Below are positions 26,751 to 35,271 of a DNA stretch of 53,382 nt, in pieces. How positions within the stretch are numbered: position 1 is the stretch's first letter; each line of letters begins with the position of its first letter. The DNA comes from JBGTGT01 sp051439375. GTDB taxonomy: Bacteria > Cyanobacteriota > Cyanobacteriia > Cyanobacteriales > Microcystaceae. The translations under genes and the position numbers were made by a program. The DNA is taken from assembly GCA_051439375.1 (NCBI GenBank), contig JBFRWB010000108.1, positions 1 to 53,382 of the forward strand, in the 5' to 3' direction. The notes beneath the pieces are model-generated. The model had not been told where the DNA came from. It saw only the letters and a program-made list of their open reading frames with translations, and did no database searches.

Positions 26751-28040
26751 ATGGCTGATTTTATTGGAACGAACGCAAAAGATGTACTATTTGGTACTGA
26801 TCTTGATGATTTTATCGATGGTAAATCTGGAAATGACATTCTTTTTGGGAATGCTGGAAATGATTCTATTGATGGTGGTAAAGGAAACGACGAATTGTAT
26901 GGTGGTGATGGAGATGACACTTTAACCGCAGGAGACGGTAAGAATAAATTATATGGTGGGAATGGCAATGATGAATTAACCAGTGGTAAAGGAAACGACG
27001 AATTATATGGTGGTGATGGGGATGACACTTTAACCGCAGGAGATGGTAAGAATAAATTATATGGTGGGGATGATGATGGGGATGATGAATTAACCAGTGG
27101 TAAAGGCAACGACGAATTATATGGTGGTGATGGGGATGACACTTTAACCGCAGGAGACGGTAAAAATAAATTATATGGTGGAGATGGCAATGATGAATTA
27201 ACCAGTGGAAATGGAAACGATCAACTATACGGTGGAGAGGGTGATGATACTTTGAGTGCAGGAGACGGTAAAAATAAACTATATAGCGGTGATGGAGATG
27301 ATGAATTAACCAGTGGAAACGGAAACGATCAACTATATGGTGGAGAGGGTGATGACTCCTTATCCAGTGGAGGAGGAAATGACAAATTATACGGTGAATA
27401 TGGTGATGATACCCTTAGTGGTGGTGATGGGAATGACACACTAAAAGGTGGGTTTGGTAGTGACAGTTTAATCGGTGGTGGAGGTAATGATCGCTTAATC
27501 AGTCGTAGCGATGCAGGAGAACCAGAAATTGCTCAAGATACGACAGAATCAAAAGTTTACGCCGATCAACCTTATTTAGACTCCAATGATACCTTAGAAG
27601 GGGGGTCCGGTGCTGATATATTCCGTTTTGAACTTGTCATTAACGCAAAATATGAGATTGCTCAAAAGCACGCTGATCCTATCACTGGTGAGATAGATTG
27701 GACAATGGGAGGGGTTGCTGGCGAAAATGACAATGCTCATGATCATTGGGTTGATAGTATTGGTGATGATGTCATTCTTGACTTTAATAAGGCTGAGGGT
27801 GATAAAATTCAGATTCTCGGTCATACTGTCCAATCTTCCATCACCTATGAAGACGTAAATGGTGATAGTATCCTAGAATCAATTATCTCTCTAACCAGTA
27901 ATCAAGGAGGAGCAGGGGCCCATGATGGGGATCAAGTGGGAACAATCACAGTATTCGGTGATCAAGTCCTTGAAACAGACTTTAATGTTAATTCGGCTGT
28001 CTTTTTCGGTGCTTACCCCACCATTGATCAATTCTTTTAA
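26751..28040 (+). CDS. RTX calcium-binding repeat protein
   Basis: Protein of 429 residues with no Sec signal, consistent with type I secretion. Residues about 15-250 are glycine/aspartate-rich nonapeptides of the GGxGxDxLx type that bind calcium in a parallel beta-roll. They are built from near-identical 36-38-residue superunits such as GNDELYGGDGDDTL then TAGDGKNKLYGG. The C-terminal part (about 280-429) has ADIFRF and DVILDFNKAEGDKI, as in the serralysin-type C-terminal domain. No catalytic domain is seen, so it may be a structural or surface-layer protein. No ABC exporter gene is adjacent. Confidence 0.9.
   Translation: MADFIGTNAKDVLFGTDLDDFIDGKSGNDILFGNAGNDSIDGGKGNDELYGGDGDDTLTAGDGKNKLYGGNGNDELTSGKGNDELYGGDGDDTLTAGDGKNKLYGGDDDGDDELTSGKGNDELYGGDGDDTLTAGDGKNKLYGGDGNDELTSGNGNDQLYGGEGDDTLSAGDGKNKLYSGDGDDELTSGNGNDQLYGGEGDDSLSSGGGNDKLYGEYGDDTLSGGDGNDTLKGGFGSDSLIGGGGNDRLISRSDAGEPEIAQDTTESKVYADQPYLDSNDTLEGGSGADIFRFELVINAKYEIAQKHADPITGEIDWTMGGVAGENDNAHDHWVDSIGDDVILDFNKAEGDKIQILGHTVQSSITYEDVNGDSILESIISLTSNQGGAGAHDGDQVGTITVFGDQVLETDFNVNSAVFFGAYPTIDQFF
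26880..27400 (+). repeat. Tandem repeats encoding RTX superunits
   Basis: Near-identical 108-114-bp units, for example GGAAACGACGAATTATATGG recurring at about 26991 and, with one change, 26883 and 27105. The second unit carries a 6-bp insertion (GATGATGGGGAT run near 27067). Such repeats expand and contract by recombination. Confidence 0.85.
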
Positions 28041-28041
28041 G

Positions 28042-28059
28042 TCAGCTTATCTCTGCTGA
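28042..28059 (+). terminator. Weak terminator-like hairpin after RTX gene
   Basis: TCAGC (28042-28046) pairs with GCTGA (28055-28059), followed by TTTC. It starts right after the RTX stop codon and may reduce readthrough into the kinase gene. Confidence 0.35.
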
Positions 28060-28093
28060 TTTCAAATAAGATAAAAGTACTTGGGGAGAAATT

Positions 28094-28150
28094 ATGAACA
28101 CTCAATCGCTATACTTAATAGGTAAGACGGTGGTTAATTTAGTTCCATGA
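28094..28150 (+). CDS. Candidate 18-residue leader peptide
   Basis: A short frame starts at ATG 28094 with GGGGAG placed five bases upstream, a better ribosome site than that of the next gene. It encodes MNTQSLYLIGKTVVNLVP. Its TGA overlaps the ATG of the histidine kinase gene (ATGA), which would couple kinase translation to it. It may equally be chance; conservation has not been tested. Confidence 0.35.
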   Translation: MNTQSLYLIGKTVVNLVP

Positions 28151-30510
28151 TATTTTCTCCCCTTAAGGTTACTAATTTTCTGGATGTTGTGCCAATGTGC
28201 CAGCAAACAGATTCCCTACAACAATTATTTGACCTAATTTCTGCTAAACCCTGTCATTGTTTAGTCGTCACCACTCACCATCAATATCCAGTGGGATTGC
28301 TTTTGAGCCATGAATTACTGTCTTACTGCTTTTTAAATCAGCGCACAGCCTCCGTAAGCTCATCAAGACTCCCTTTATCTGAGAATAGGAACAATCCCAT
28401 TAAGCAGTTTCCCCATCTCATTCATCCCCTCACTCTTCTGTCGTCTCAAACGTCTATTACAACCATATCTAGTCAATTATTAGTCTCTCCTCCTCCTAAC
28501 TATGTTATCGTCGATGAACAGCAACGCTACCTAGGCTTACTGGATTTGAATCGTTCACTTCAAGGTTTAACTGAGTTTACCTCCTCTACTCAACCCCAGA
28601 TTCAAGATTTGCGATCGCTGTTAATCTCCTTTCCACTCCCGATTTTATTAACCACCCCAACGGGAGAAATTATTGATAAAAATACTTGTTGGACAGAAAA
28701 ACTGGGAGACTTTCAACTCCACCACCTTGAAATCAATGATTTTCCCAATAAGCTGCAATTTTCCACCAATGCCCATCATACCTATGTTGCAGCACAGTTA
28801 GCAAGTTGGCAACATCACCAAGATAAAAAGATGCAAGGAGAGGAATATGAAACTACATTTGCTCAAAACCCTGATGGCTGGCAGTTTCTAGCCTATCCTT
28901 ATCCAGACAACGAAAATCAACGATCGCTTATTTTAATCATAGGGATTCGTTTAGGAAAAACACAAGAAGATTATCGAGCATTAGAAGCAAAAAACGCCGA
29001 TTTATTGCAATTGAATCGCCTAAAAGATGATTTTTTGGCTTCAATTAGCCATGAATTAAAATCTCCCATTACTGCAGTTGTTGGACTTTCTAGCTTACTC
29101 ACAGATCAACGAGTGGGTGATCTTAATCCTGCTCAAGAACGCTATGCTCAGTTAATTTATGGTAGTGGTCGTCAATTAATGGCATTAGTCAATGACTTAC
29201 TGGATTTAACCCGTTTAGAAACGGGAAAGCTACCACTAAATCCCACTAACATCACGATTCAAGAAATCTGTGATCACGCCTATCAAACCCTACAAGAAAA
29301 CTATGGCGAGCAACCCTTACCTCATTTTCAGTTAGCAATTGAGCAAATAGATGAAATTAAAGCAGATGAACAAAGATTATGTCAGATGCTTGTTTATTTA
29401 TTGGATAACGCTGTTAAATTTACTCAAAGTGAAGGAAATATTGGACTCACCGTTAAGGCCGATGCTAAGTGGGTTACCTTTATAATTTGGGACACAGGGG
29501 AAGGAATTCCAGAAGAAGCACAATCTTCTCTTTTTCAGGGATTTCAGCCCCCCGGCCAATATTTTGCACCCCATTACACCGAAACCGGCTTAGGATTACT
29601 TCTTACTCAACGGTTAGCAAAAGCTCATGGTGGGGATCTTTCTTTTGTCTCTAAGGTGGGGAAAGGCAGTCGTTTTACTTTATTGTTACCGAGAATCCAA
29701 AATCTAGCAGATGATATTGGTGCAGAGAAAGATAAAAATCCCAAATTAGTTTTAATTGTAGAAACTTTAAGCCATTTTATCGAAGATTTAAACAATAAAC
29801 TAGCTGAATTAGGCTATCAATCGGTCATTTCTCGTACCGGAACCGAAGCCTTAGAAAAGGCTCGACAGTTACAACCTACCTTAATTTTCCTCAATCCGTG
29901 GCTTCCCTTACTCTCTGGATGGGACGTATTGACCTTACTCAAGTCTGACCCTCAAACCCAGAAGATTCGCGTTATTTTGACCGATTCTCAAACCGATAGC
30001 TCTCTCAAATCCTATCAAGCAGACGAAGTATTCAGCCAACCCATTGCCATTGAACAGTTAAAAAGCTTATTACCCAAGGAAGAACCCGAAAAAATTGCTC
30101 TTGCATCTCCTAAAACCGAGATTCCTCCTTTAACCTTGCTATTACTTTATCCTAACAGTGCATCGCTCCTTGCCACTACCTTAGTTATTCCCGATGATTT
30201 AGCCCTTGTGCATCAGTTATCTAAGTATTCCCATCGTATTTTACAAGCGGATGATCTTTCCCAAGCTGCTATGTTAGCAACCATTTGGCAAGTGGATGTC
30301 TTAGTGGTAAAAGGCGATCGCTTGGACAATCAAAGGGATTATTGGCATAACTTAAGTCAATTTCCTGAATTATCTAACATTCCCCTCGTCAGTCTTGACA
30401 CAGCTACCACTGAAGCCCTCGATTTTCAGAAAACATTAAACGTCTTTCCCTATGTTGAAGGGGTTAACCCACTTTGGAAAGTTGTACAACAAGCCGCTCA
30501 AAGTCGGTAA
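28147..30510 (+). CDS. Hybrid sensor histidine kinase with degenerate receiver
   Basis: Cytoplasmic kinase of 787 residues. Order: a CBS-like pair (about 1-150), a PAS-like sensor (about 155-275), a HisKA dimerisation domain with His302 in SISHELKSP, and a HATPase domain (N box LLDNAVKF, G1 DTGEGIP, G2 ETGLGLLL; about 400-520). A receiver-like domain follows (about 535-655) whose phosphoacceptor position reads FLNPWLP, Asn583 instead of Asp. A last receiver-like fold (about 675-785) also lacks the Asp pattern. No transmembrane segment is seen. It probably autophosphorylates and signals to a separate regulator; none is adjacent. Confidence 0.85.
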   Translation: MIFSPLKVTNFLDVVPMCQQTDSLQQLFDLISAKPCHCLVVTTHHQYPVGLLLSHELLSYCFLNQRTASVSSSRLPLSENRNNPIKQFPHLIHPLTLLSSQTSITTISSQLLVSPPPNYVIVDEQQRYLGLLDLNRSLQGLTEFTSSTQPQIQDLRSLLISFPLPILLTTPTGEIIDKNTCWTEKLGDFQLHHLEINDFPNKLQFSTNAHHTYVAAQLASWQHHQDKKMQGEEYETTFAQNPDGWQFLAYPYPDNENQRSLILIIGIRLGKTQEDYRALEAKNADLLQLNRLKDDFLASISHELKSPITAVVGLSSLLTDQRVGDLNPAQERYAQLIYGSGRQLMALVNDLLDLTRLETGKLPLNPTNITIQEICDHAYQTLQENYGEQPLPHFQLAIEQIDEIKADEQRLCQMLVYLLDNAVKFTQSEGNIGLTVKADAKWVTFIIWDTGEGIPEEAQSSLFQGFQPPGQYFAPHYTETGLGLLLTQRLAKAHGGDLSFVSKVGKGSRFTLLLPRIQNLADDIGAEKDKNPKLVLIVETLSHFIEDLNNKLAELGYQSVISRTGTEALEKARQLQPTLIFLNPWLPLLSGWDVLTLLKSDPQTQKIRVILTDSQTDSSLKSYQADEVFSQPIAIEQLKSLLPKEEPEKIALASPKTEIPPLTLLLLYPNSASLLATTLVIPDDLALVHQLSKYSHRILQADDLSQAAMLATIWQVDVLVVKGDRLDNQRDYWHNLSQFPELSNIPLVSLDTATTEALDFQKTLNVFPYVEGVNPLWKVVQQAAQSR

Positions 30511-30513
30511 TTT

Positions 30514-30626
30514 CAGTGATCAGTTACCAGTGATCAGTTATCAGTACCTCCAACTAAAACAAGAGGCTTGAAATAGATTATCTTCTTTTTCAATCCTCTT
30601 AAAAGAGGAGGCTTCAGACCTCAAAT
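30514..30626. repeat. CAGTGATCAGTTA repeats and two small hairpins
   Basis: Two and a half copies of CAGTGATCAGTTA lie at 30514-30545; a relative (CAGTGAACAGTTACC) occurs near 14280. Next come the palindrome TCCTCTTAAAAGAGGA (30594-30609) and GAGG-cttcaga-CCTC (30608-30622). These may serve as a terminator after the kinase gene or be a mobile-element scrap. Confidence 0.5.
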
Positions 30627-30685
30627 TTTCAGTGATACGATAAAAGATTTTTGATGGGAATCCTAGAACCTAGAACCTCTTCTTG

Positions 30686-31081
30686 TTATGAAATTAAGGA
30701 TAAAAGGGTCAAAGCATCGATATAAGTTTGAACTTCATCAATTTTTCCATCTTTAAAGGCGAGAATATGAACCCAGTCGTTTTCAAAGGTAAATCCTGTT
30801 TCTACTGCTTCATATTCACCGTGTCCAGTTACAATAACTTGATTCTCGTTGGGAACGAAGGCTTTAGGCATCCAATGACGTTTCAGGCGTTTCATAGAGA
30901 GGGTCATAAACTCCTTCATCGCTGGTTTTCCTTCAATTCTTGTGGGGCTAATGCCATTTTGAAAAGCGAGTCCATACCAGTCAATTTCGTCTGTAAAACA
31001 GTCTAAGAGATTTTCTAGATTGCCCTGATTAATCGCATCGTAGAATTGCTGGGCAAGGGTGACAGCGTTGGATTGACTCAT
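30686..31081 (-). CDS. SnoaL/NTF2-like family protein
   Basis: Protein of 131 residues with the NTF2-like cone fold of ketosteroid isomerase relatives. Visible features are the first helix and turn AQQFYDAINQGNLENLLDCF, then TDEIDWYG, the VTGHGEYEAVETG strand pair, and the end WVHILAFKDGKIDEVQTYID, the usual last strand. Members bind small hydrophobic ligands or act as isomerases/cyclases; the catalytic identity is not readable. It lies downstream of sigD on the same strand, but a strong terminator separates the two, so it needs its own promoter. Confidence 0.88.
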   Translation of the reverse strand: MSQSNAVTLAQQFYDAINQGNLENLLDCFTDEIDWYGLAFQNGISPTRIEGKPAMKEFMTLSMKRLKRHWMPKAFVPNENQVIVTGHGEYEAVETGFTFENDWVHILAFKDGKIDEVQTYIDALTLLSLIS

Positions 31082-31137
31082 CGTTTTTTCGTAAAGATAA
31101 CAAGTTTTATTCAGTGTATCATCAGACCTGAGATAAA

Positions 31138-31170
31138 TAAAAAAATCCCCTGCTCAATCAAGTCAGGGGT
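31138..31170 (-). terminator. Intrinsic terminator of sigD
   Basis: On the minus strand CCCCTG (31169-31164) pairs with CAGGGG (31152-31147), followed by ATTTTTTTATT. It starts about 11 bases after the sigD stop codon. Confidence 0.9.
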
Positions 31171-31180
31171 AATAAAGCAT

Positions 31181-32137
31181 TTAGCTGGCTAAATATTCTC
31201 GAATATTGGCTTTTCGCTTACGCAGTTTGGCGATCGCTTCCCGTTCAATCTGTCTAACTCGCTCACGACTAATATTAAGACGCGTCCCGATCTTAGCCAA
31301 GGTTAAGGGTTGTCCATCGCTCAGGCCAAACCGAAGAGATAACACTTGCTTTTGTTGAGGGGTTAAATCTGCCATTAACTTCTCTAAATCTGTCTGTAGA
31401 GAAGCATGGGTGGCGAAGTCTTCTGGAGATGCTCCTGTATCTTCTAAGAGTTCTCCTAATTCTGTATCTTGGTTATCTCCTACCTTGAGATCCAAAGATA
31501 GAGGTTGGCGAGAGCGTTCTAGGTATTCTCGTACTTGTTTGGGGGTTAAATCCAACGCCTCTGCTAATTCAGCGATCGTCGCCGCCCGCCCCTTTTCTTG
31601 AGACAACTGACGCTGGGCTTTCTTAATTTTGTTGAGTTTTTCGGTAATGTGAATCGGTAGGCGAATGGTACGGCTTTTTTCTGCGATCGCTCTAGTAATC
31701 GCCTGCCGAATCCACCAGTAAGCGTAGGTAGAAAAGCGGTAGCCTTTGGTGGGGTCAAATTTTTCTACACCGCGCTGCATACCAATTGTTCCCTCTTGGA
31801 TCAGATCCAATAAGTCTAAGTTGCGCTTGAGATACTTTTTCGCCACGGAGACGACAAGACGGAGGTTTGCTTCTACCATCTTACGCTTGGCCATTTCTCC
31901 AGATTTTAAGGTTTGTTTAAGCTGTTTTTGGCTTAATTTCGCAGCTTTTGCCCATTCTGCTAAGGTCGGTTCATGGCCAAGCTTTTCGCTCAAGTCATCC
32001 TGTAGCGTTTCAAGGGCTACCATCCGTTGTACCCGTTTAGCATAAAGAATTTCTTCTTCATGGGTTAACAAGGGAACACGACCAATTTCCTTAAGGTAGG
32101 CGCGAACGGGATCGGGAGAGTAGATTGATGTCTTCAT
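31181..32137 (-). CDS. sigD: RNA polymerase group 2 sigma factor, SigD-like
   Basis: Alternative primary-like sigma factor of 318 residues, the length of Synechocystis SigD and shorter than SigB, SigC and SigE. It has region 1.2 (DPVRAYLKEIGRVPLL), 2.1-2.4 (NLRLVVSVAKKYLKR through YRFSTYAYWWIRQAITRAI), region 3, and 4.1-4.2 ending in the helix-turn-helix SRERVRQIEREAIAKLR. Group 2 factors are non-essential and respond to light, redox or stress; SigD is linked to high light in Synechocystis. The D assignment rests on length and general similarity. It is monocistronic, with a terminator behind and a long upstream region. Confidence 0.85.
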   Translation of the reverse strand: MKTSIYSPDPVRAYLKEIGRVPLLTHEEEILYAKRVQRMVALETLQDDLSEKLGHEPTLAEWAKAAKLSQKQLKQTLKSGEMAKRKMVEANLRLVVSVAKKYLKRNLDLLDLIQEGTIGMQRGVEKFDPTKGYRFSTYAYWWIRQAITRAIAEKSRTIRLPIHITEKLNKIKKAQRQLSQEKGRAATIAELAEALDLTPKQVREYLERSRQPLSLDLKVGDNQDTELGELLEDTGASPEDFATHASLQTDLEKLMADLTPQQKQVLSLRFGLSDGQPLTLAKIGTRLNISRERVRQIEREAIAKLRKRKANIREYLAS

Positions 32138-32995
32138 GACGTAGTAGTCGGCTAGACGTTAAAAAAGTAAATGTTTTAAAAAAAGAGGCTTAGTGTAAGG
32201 AAGAAAAGGGATATTTTCTCTGGAATTGCTTACTAAAAGAAGATTACGGGGCAAGAGCGTGATCAGTTCGGTCTAATCCTGCTTCGACGAGAAGTTTGGA
32301 CTAAAAGTGCCTTACGCTCTGGTCTGGAATTTAATCGTTTAAATACGCTTAATGAGTAAGACGACTCAGTTTAGCTCACGAAAACTTGCTTGATTCCTTA
32401 ATAATATTAACAAAAGTGTTAATTATTGTAAAGTTTTTTATTCATAGATCCCTCTATATGATTAAATGAGCATTTTTACAATAGAAATTAGTTAAGAAAA
32501 TGTACTTATTGTCCCGATAGGGTAGCAGACTTAATTGTCGCAAATGGCATTGTAGGTAACAAAATTGTCTGAAGCTTTGACTCTATAGATGACCCTACCC
32601 ATTAAGGTGCTTAACATTCGTGGTCTTTGAAACCCTTTCTCCGCTTACTTTTGCCTTGCCCATAGGGCTATATCTCTTGTCGTTGATAACTTCTCTAGCT
32701 CGTCCTCAGATTTCAGATTCTTTAGTTAAAGTGTACTAATCTTAGGTTTGAAACTTACATTCTGTGAGCCAAATAGTCTTATTAAGAGGATTCACCGAGT
32801 CAGAAGACAGAATGGCTGAATGTATTTTTTCTATTCTTGGATTGAATTAGTAAAAATACTTAGATTCGTTTGTAGCTCAAGCTTCTCATCCATAAGAAAC
32901 ATTAATTGTTCAGTATGAGTTACACTCTTCGAGACTCCTGACTCTTGACTTGACTACTTAACCCACGCATTACATTTGGGAGTGCGGAATTTGGT
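32138..32995. other. Long region upstream of sigD with a possible structured leader
   Basis: 858 bp without a convincing gene. About 120-185 bp upstream of sigD, AGAGCGT (32254-32260) is the exact complement of ACGCTCT (32314-32320), and the enclosed sequence has the hairpin CTTC-GACGA-GAAG (32282-32294). This could be a folded 5' leader or a small RNA. The rest is AT-rich with no tRNA-like or repeat structure that I can support. Confidence 0.4.
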
Positions 32996-33520
32996 TTAAG
33001 GCATTAATCCTTCTCCTTCTGACCCTTCTCTTGAGCGATTAGAACGAGGGCCACGCATTTCCCGACGTTCTTCCATTAATTGAGCAAATTCCTGACGTTG
33101 TTCGGGGGTGAGAACTTCCCGCACCTCTAGTAAACTCTCAAAGCGAAGATTATGAATCTTCTGGTCTATTTGATTAATTTCCTGATTTTTGGAGCGAAGT
33201 TCTGCTTGAGAAGCATTTCCTGTCATCATGTCGTACATTTCTTCTCGGGAATTCCGTATTTGTCTCCGTAGAGAACGGAGTTGAGGCTGGTATTTTTGAC
33301 GAATACTGTTTAATTCTTGGGTTTGTTCTTCACTTAAGCCCAGTTGCTCCATAATTCGTCCTCGATTTTTAGGTCTTTGGGAACGTTGAGCATGATATTG
33401 AGTAGAATTTTCTTCAATCATTAGTTGGGATAACTCCCCACCCATATCAGCCATTACAGGAGAATGTCCAAGGCCGAGGGATAAAAATGTGGTTAAGAGA
33501 ACACAGGAAACGGTTTTCAT
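32996..33520 (-). CDS. Spy/CpxP-like periplasmic LTxxQ protein
   Basis: Periplasmic protein of 174 residues with a signal peptide (about 1-24, ending PVMA|DM). The mature part is helical and charged, with two LTxxQ-type motifs: LSEEQTQEL (about 61-69) and LTPEQRQEF (about 137-145). Spy, CpxP, ZraP and CnrX proteins share this fold and act as chaperones or metal/envelope-stress sensors. A strong AGGAGG sequence lies 7-8 bases upstream of the ATG. It is third in an operon after the ECF sigma and anti-sigma genes, so it is probably a product or sensor of that envelope-stress circuit. Confidence 0.87.
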   Translation of the reverse strand: MKTVSCVLLTTFLSLGLGHSPVMADMGGELSQLMIEENSTQYHAQRSQRPKNRGRIMEQLGLSEEQTQELNSIRQKYQPQLRSLRRQIRNSREEMYDMMTGNASQAELRSKNQEINQIDQKIHNLRFESLLEVREVLTPEQRQEFAQLMEERREMRGPRSNRSREGSEGEGLMP

Positions 33521-33552
33521 GGTAATGACCTCCTAAGTCATGGGAAAATAAA

Positions 33553-33924
33553 TTAATAATTTTGAGTATCCAAAGATTCTGTCGTAGAATCTTCCAGTAG
33601 AAACCAATCGTCATTGACGCTATGACCAGAAGAAGCCTCAAGAGTTTCTTCCCAACCTTCCACAAGGAAGTTTTCAAGGTCTTCAACAGAGATGGCAACT
33701 TGGGGAGATAATGTATTTCGCTGCCAGATTGTCCCACCTATGGTTAATCCGGCTAAAATGATGCTGCCTAGGGCGAATAAAGCCAATCTCTTGTTTTTTC
33801 TTCGAGGATGCCGAGAAATTTCTGCCATCAGGCGATTTTCTAGGGTCATTGATTCAGGGGGGACGGAAGGTTGATAGGTTTTGAGAAAGGTAACAAGAGT
33901 ATCATCATCTGTGGGTTGCCTCAT
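33553..33924 (-). CDS. Membrane anti-sigma factor-like protein
   Basis: Protein of 123 residues: a cytoplasmic N-terminal part (1-46, with PPESMTLENRLMAEISRHP), one transmembrane helix (about 48-66, ALFALGSIILAGLTIGGTIW), and an acidic outer segment (about 70-123). This layout matches single-span anti-sigma factors, and its ATG overlaps the stop of the ECF sigma gene (ATGA). There is no zinc-binding HxxxCxxC motif, so it would be a non-ZAS type. It likely holds the sigma factor at the membrane until an envelope signal; inferred from position and topology. Confidence 0.72.
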   Translation of the reverse strand: MRQPTDDDTLVTFLKTYQPSVPPESMTLENRLMAEISRHPRRKNKRLALFALGSIILAGLTIGGTIWQRNTLSPQVAISVEDLENFLVEGWEETLEASSGHSVNDDWFLLEDSTTESLDTQNY

Positions 33925-34520
33925 AAGACGACTCCTTGATCTTGTAGATATTGTTTAAGTTGCTTTCGAGCATAGAAAAGACGAGATTTGACCGTCCCCA
34001 AGGGTAATTGAAGAATATCTGCCACTTCTTTTTGGGGAATGTCTTCTAAATCGTGGAGAACCATTACGGCTCGATGTTCTAGATTGAGTTTTTGTAATCC
34101 TTGTTGGATTAACTCTTGGTAGTGTAATCGCATTAAATCGGGAGTTTGGGTGGTAACCGAAGGGGCTTGATGTAATTGAGACTCATCTTCCACCATTTTA
34201 GGTTGCCTTGCGTATTTTCGTCGTTCATCGGTGGCTACGTTCCAAGTAATGCGATAAAGCCAAGTTGAGAAGTAAGAAGCTTCCCTTAGCTTAGGTAAAC
34301 TCTTCCAAACTCTTAAAAACACCTCTTGAACTAGGTCCTCAAGGTGATTTCCCCCACAAAGTTGAAAAAGAGTGGCGCGAACTCGATCCTGATAGCGTTG
34401 ATACAGTTGCCGAAATAGGGTGGAATTACCCTTTTGACACTGCATTACTAGCTCTAGATTACTGAGTTTCGCAGGATTGTCTGTTAACACAATCGTCATT
34501 TGCCTCACCAGTGGAATCAT
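33921..34520 (-). CDS. ECF (group 3) RNA polymerase sigma factor
   Basis: RpoE-type sigma factor of 199 residues with region 2 (ELVMQCQKGNSTLFRQLYQRYQDRV through VQEVFLRVWKSLPKL...FSTWLYRITWNVATDERRK) and region 4 (LNLEHRAVMVLHDLEDIPQKEVADILQLPLGTVKSRLFYARKQL). These are joined by a short linker, with regions 1 and 3 absent as expected. It heads a three-gene minus-strand operon with the anti-sigma and Spy-like genes. Cyanobacterial relatives are SigG, SigH and SigI; I cannot choose between them. Starts at 34520 or 34499 are both possible. Confidence 0.92.
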   Translation of the reverse strand: MIPLVRQMTIVLTDNPAKLSNLELVMQCQKGNSTLFRQLYQRYQDRVRATLFQLCGGNHLEDLVQEVFLRVWKSLPKLREASYFSTWLYRITWNVATDERRKYARQPKMVEDESQLHQAPSVTTQTPDLMRLHYQELIQQGLQKLNLEHRAVMVLHDLEDIPQKEVADILQLPLGTVKSRLFYARKQLKQYLQDQGVVL

Positions 34521-34833
34521 GTTTTTAGACTGATGAGGGGGAAGGTTAGGTTCAACTAAATACTAGACTTCTTGCAGATGAGCTATAGTGCTACGCACAA
34601 TTAAAAATTAAAAAGCAATCTCTGACGCTCGTTTCAAGGATCTTCAATGTCAAACACCTTATTTTGTACGGCTATAATTATTAATGCAAGAGTTCTACTA
34701 AATTCTCACCCTTATTGGGGATAGGCTACTTAATATCAATTCTTGAACGAATCAGAAGTGTTGCGATCGCTTTGAATTATTCAATTTCTACATCAGCACC
34801 TTATCAAATCCCATTACAGTTGGGCTAATTGAC
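34521..34833. other. Intergenic region with dispersed AT-rich repeat
   Basis: Upstream of the ECF sigma gene. It carries an element (about 34583-34625) that recurs inverted near 50444-50550, a HIP1 octamer (about 34764), and AATGTCAAACACCTTA (about 34646), found again near 44085. No gene is seen. Confidence 0.5.
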
Positions 34834-35271
34834 TCAATTAGTAAAGGCTGGTTGAGCAAAGGATTGTTTCAATCGATTACGCCCTAATTCTATTCCTTTA
34901 GGGGAGGGAAGCCAATCAGGATGACTGGTCATTAGTAAGCTTTCCAACGCTTCTTTATCGAATAAATGCCAGATTAACGCACCTTGAATATGTCCTTCAA
35001 TGGCATAGCAATTATCACCTACACAATGTAGGATGAAATCCTCCTTTGTACGCTGAATGCGCATTATTTCCCCTGCTTGCAGCGATTGCACCTGTTTAAT
35101 TACTGTTTTGAGTTCTTGCACGCTACTAGCACGCAAACCAGAAATCACTACCTGCAATTGGGGATCACCATTGACCCAAATCCAGTAATATTGACAGGGA
35201 TCAACCCCTTCTAACCAAGGGGATTCGTCGTCTAATCGATAACGGGGAGCAAGAATAAAGGATTGACTCAT
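34834..35271 (-). CDS. Conserved cyanobacterial hypothetical protein
   Basis: Soluble protein of 145 residues without signal peptide or membrane segment. It has a tryptophan/tyrosine-rich opening (SPWLEGVDPCQYYWIWVNGDP), then alternating helix and strand with two cysteines in LHCVGDNCYAIEG. I do not recognise a named family. The codon use and compactness look like a real gene, and it is flanked by intergenic DNA on both sides, so it is probably monocistronic. Confidence 0.65.
   Translation of the reverse strand: MSQSFILAPRYRLDDESPWLEGVDPCQYYWIWVNGDPQLQVVISGLRASSVQELKTVIKQVQSLQAGEIMRIQRTKEDFILHCVGDNCYAIEGHIQGALIWHLFDKEALESLLMTSHPDWLPSPKGIELGRNRLKQSFAQPAFTN

Noticed and set aside
26708..27190. 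160-codon Pro/Ser-rich minus-strand ORF
   Set aside because: It is the antisense shadow of the RTX repeats; its regularity comes from them.
30590..30626. CCTCTTTTAAGAGGATTGAAAA on the minus strand looks like part of a CRISPR repeat
   Set aside because: It occurs once, with no spaced repeats and no cas genes nearby. Small hairpins or a mobile-element scrap explain it better.
32138..32995. tRNA or known cyanobacterial small RNA in the sigD upstream region
   Set aside because: No cloverleaf or TTCRANNC box was found, and I cannot match any named small RNA with confidence.
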